NCBI GenBank assembly: GCA_039000515.1
Contig: JBCFYV010002255.1
Span: 22,689,963-22,753,962, forward strand
Length of the DNA: 64,000 bases
Origin: Timema cristinae
Taxonomy: Eukaryota; Arthropoda; Insecta; Phasmatodea; Timematidae
Direction of reading: 5' to 3'
Below the pieces are notes generated by a model that was given only the letters and a program-made list of their open reading frames with translations, was not told the DNA's origin and did no database searches. Shown piece after piece: positions 62,196-64,000 of this stretch; the stretch's first letter is position 1, and each line of letters begins with the position of its first letter. A program made the translations under genes and the position numbers.

Positions 62196-63054
62196 TAAAT
62201 AATAACAAGTTGAAGAAAGATCGAAGAGGGGTAAGACGCGTAGCACAAGAATAATCACTAACAATATTATTTTTGTTGTTTATGTCGTCGAATCCATCGA
62301 CATCAGGCAAACTACAACAAACAATAAAATTATTCCCATCATTCTGAAAGGTAAAGACGACGACGTGTAGACCAATCACGTGTAAGCAGTGCGAATAAAA
62401 GGGTACGAGAAGAAATAAATAATAATGGGGGAAACATGGATTGAAGAAAGTCGAAGAAAAAAGGTGGATTCTCGGAGAATCCAACTATTAGACAAACAGA
62501 AAAGTGGATGAACCACACAACCACCCCCTTTACCCATTCCTAGCACCATCTACCTCTCTCCCCCTTTCAAACCTTATGCCTTTCTTTGTTCCCCTACATT
62601 TGCCCTAAAGAGCGTTGCCATGGTAACGTCTCATTCGCGGAAGAACTTTAGACACGCGATGTGTGGCCTGGTCTTCTCTTTTCTTCTTCTGCTTTCGTTC
62701 CTTTTATTCCTATTTCATATCCGAACCAAGAAGTTACTGCCCGGGAGAAAACGTGAAAAGGAATCAGTATGGGATATCCCATTCGCTGATGATATCGGAT
62801 TTTAGAATGAACATTCGCATTTTTCATTTGCGCTCTTTGGGTTGGTTAATGTTTGGATTGTTTTGATGTTGAATACTGCGTTAACGGTTTTGTGGGATTT
62901 GCAACTTCATAGTTTGTGCATAGACCCATTTTGTGTTGTTTTTTTCAGACACCGAGAACACTAGAGTGGGGTTTGTGGTCTCCAGAAACATTCGCATGCG
63001 TATAATCTATCCTAACCCAGTACAAAATCTAATCTCCGCATCCAAGAACTTTCA
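62196..63054. other. Unassigned stretch, possibly unique host DNA
   Basis: Less repetitive than average. Minus-strand frame of 110 codons at 62152-62484 and plus-strand frames of 61-67 codons at 62620-62866; no domain recognised. Holds the X-box-like palindrome at 62614. Confidence 0.4.
62614..62627. promoter_or_regulatory. Perfect palindromic X-box-like site (RFX consensus)
   Basis: GTTGCCATGGTAAC fits the X-box half-site rule (GTNRCC, 0-3 bases, RGYAAC) with both halves ideal. RFX factors bind such sites, notably upstream of ciliary genes in animals. The local DNA is CpG-bearing (TCATTCGCGGAAGAAC, ACACGCGATGTG). No gene is seen nearby, so function is only a possibility. Confidence 0.35.
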
Positions 63055-63420
63055 TCATATCTGGCCCAACTCAGCTTCTGGCTCGCGCGACGTATGGGGG
63101 GAGTAAAAGGGAAAAGAAAAACCTAATATATACCAGAAATGTGTGCAGTGCATTCGTATTTGAATGATTACTAGACATTTTCTGCGGTGACGATGTGGGA
63201 CAAAGCGACAAATTTCTTATTAATAACTACAGTACTATACGTACTTCCTTATTATGACAGAATGAAAATGTGTCCACAATGCTTATCTGTGAATTAATTC
63301 TAAAATAGTCAAAAATCTGGCCTTTTTAATGCAGTTTTTATCCAAATATCATTAATTATTTCAACAATATTTGGTATTAGGAACTTCTATCAATCTCTTT
63401 ATCTCCATTATTGATTCATT
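63055..63420 (-). mobile_element. REP-H copy 4
   Basis: GGCCCAACTCAGCTTCTGGC, CTGCGGTGACGATGTGGG, GAAATGTGTGCAGTGCATTC and TTATCCAAATATCATTAATT are the inverse of the other copies; the first part of the repeat is lost at 63420. Confidence 0.7.
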
Positions 63421-63424
63421 TTTT

Positions 63425-63742
63425 TTTCGGTTCTTTTATTTAACATAAAACTTTAACCATGGCCTTGCATTCCCAAGAAATAAGTTCTGTGACTGTAAGT
63501 GAACTTCACAAACTTTCAAACTATATCTCCATGAGAAAGTTACAGTTAAGAAAAGAGGTCGTTCAACACCTGATATTCCAATATCTCAGCCAGGCAAAAG
63601 CAACAACAAAAAATATATTCGTAGCTTTAATTCTGAATGGTACCAACGGAAAAGTTGGCTTTGTGGCTGTGAAGTAAAAAAATGCACTCTTTTGCTTCCC
63701 GTGCTAGTAACACCCCCATTCATTTTAAACGAGCTGCCACTG
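63425..63742 (+). pseudogene. hAT 3' end with a decayed last-exon-like frame
   Basis: The right end, AACACCCCCATTCATTTTAA then CGAGCTGCCACTG, matches the hAT right end at 17881-17932. Upstream, TTTTATTTAACATAAAACTT parallels the splice-acceptor tract there with the AG changed to AT, and the frame then reads LTMALHSQE, comparable with RLNALAVLSME. The 72-codon frame at 63459-63677 continues with SVTVSELHKLSNYISMRKLQ and ends GKVGFVAVK. Beyond the first nine residues I cannot align it to hAT transposases, so it may be a different insert. The left end is not found; REP-H copy 4 occupies that side. Confidence 0.45.
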
Positions 63743-64000
63743 AATATAATATTACTAAGCAAATAGTATTTATTTTTTATAGGTTGCCTTTAGTGACTTT
63801 TAGCCAATGTTGGCAATAAAGAACCTTCTGCTATCTGTCAGTTACCTACATTCCTACCGTATAAGCCCTATTGCTAGTTCACCGATACTGAGAGTGTCAT
63901 AACTCACAGAAGCATAATGGTAGTAAGTGCCCCCGTTTTGACATGACCGTCAATGAACCAAGGGGTAAAAACCTCGTCTCGCAATGTATAATTGAATTTA
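63743..64000. other. Unassigned end of window
   Basis: No repeat or frame recognised. Confidence 0.4.

Noticed and set aside
62620..62805. 61-codon frame with a hydrophobic stretch and FADDIGF near the end, as a membrane peptide or an RT catalytic box
   Set aside because: No other RT block lies around FADDIGF, and the hydrophobic run is from a CTTTTCTTCTTCTG-type tract. Probably chance.

Overview
The window looks like AT-rich, non-coding nuclear DNA from an animal, most likely an invertebrate. The clues are several tRNA-derived SINE families, relics of several LINE lineages whose C-terminal motifs I know mainly from arthropods and other invertebrates, hAT, pogo/Tc1-like, Harbinger-like and TTAA-ended DNA transposons, satellites and long (TAA)n tails. 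There are no bacterial operons, phage genes or CRISPR. I cannot name the species; a chelicerate or crustacean is a guess. I found no host protein-coding exon, rRNA or intact tRNA gene that I would defend. All open frames are short and most lie inside repeats.

Family names used here are my own. SINE-1: tRNA-like head, about 280-300 bp, 3' tail ending GTAAGACGCGGTGCTAA plus (TAA)n. SINE-2: a different tRNA-like head, about 250 bp, with nearly the same 3' tail. SINE-3, SINE-4 and SINE-5: other tRNA-headed families. MITE-1: about 220-235 bp, ends CAGTAG/CTACTG, TA target duplications, six copies. FB-1: fold-back element of about 360-390 bp made of two long inverted arms, nine copies. NA-1: non-autonomous DNA element of about 585 bp with ends like CGTTGCCTAC, many copies. 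REP-H: unclassified repeat of about 440 bp, four copies.

Layout. 1-5 kb: a hAT end, NA-1, MITE-1, FB-1, a TIR element and a SINE-1 with a perfect 12-bp target duplication. 5-12 kb: AT-rich filler, a tandem array of a TTA-flanked MITE at 8.5-9.0 kb, NA-1 and a hAT MITE. 12-18.5 kb: stacked insertions, including SINE-2 containing a Harbinger-like MITE containing SINE-1, and NA-1 containing a hAT element containing a 44-bp SINE tail. 18.5-37 kb: mostly SINE-2, SINE-1, FB-1 and MITE-1, with a LINE C-terminal relic at 25 kb whose last coding segment has become a 46-bp tandem repeat. 37-45 kb: a reverse-transcriptase pseudogene, a 38-bp minisatellite, and a 56-bp minisatellite grown from the end of a hAT element. 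45-53.5 kb: further SINEs, NA-1 and a second LINE tail. 53.96-55.70 kb: a 51-bp satellite. 55.7-64 kb: a poly-A retroposed segment, two adjacent NA-1 copies with many insertions, another LINE tail, and a hAT end.

The genes do not work together in any pathway. What the sequence records is an insertion history. SINE-1 and SINE-2 share a 3' tail, show 5' truncation and have 7-12 bp target duplications, which fits mobilisation by one LINE machinery. The DNA elements are nearly all non-autonomous. Boundaries without a stated target duplication are accurate to about 5-15 bp.
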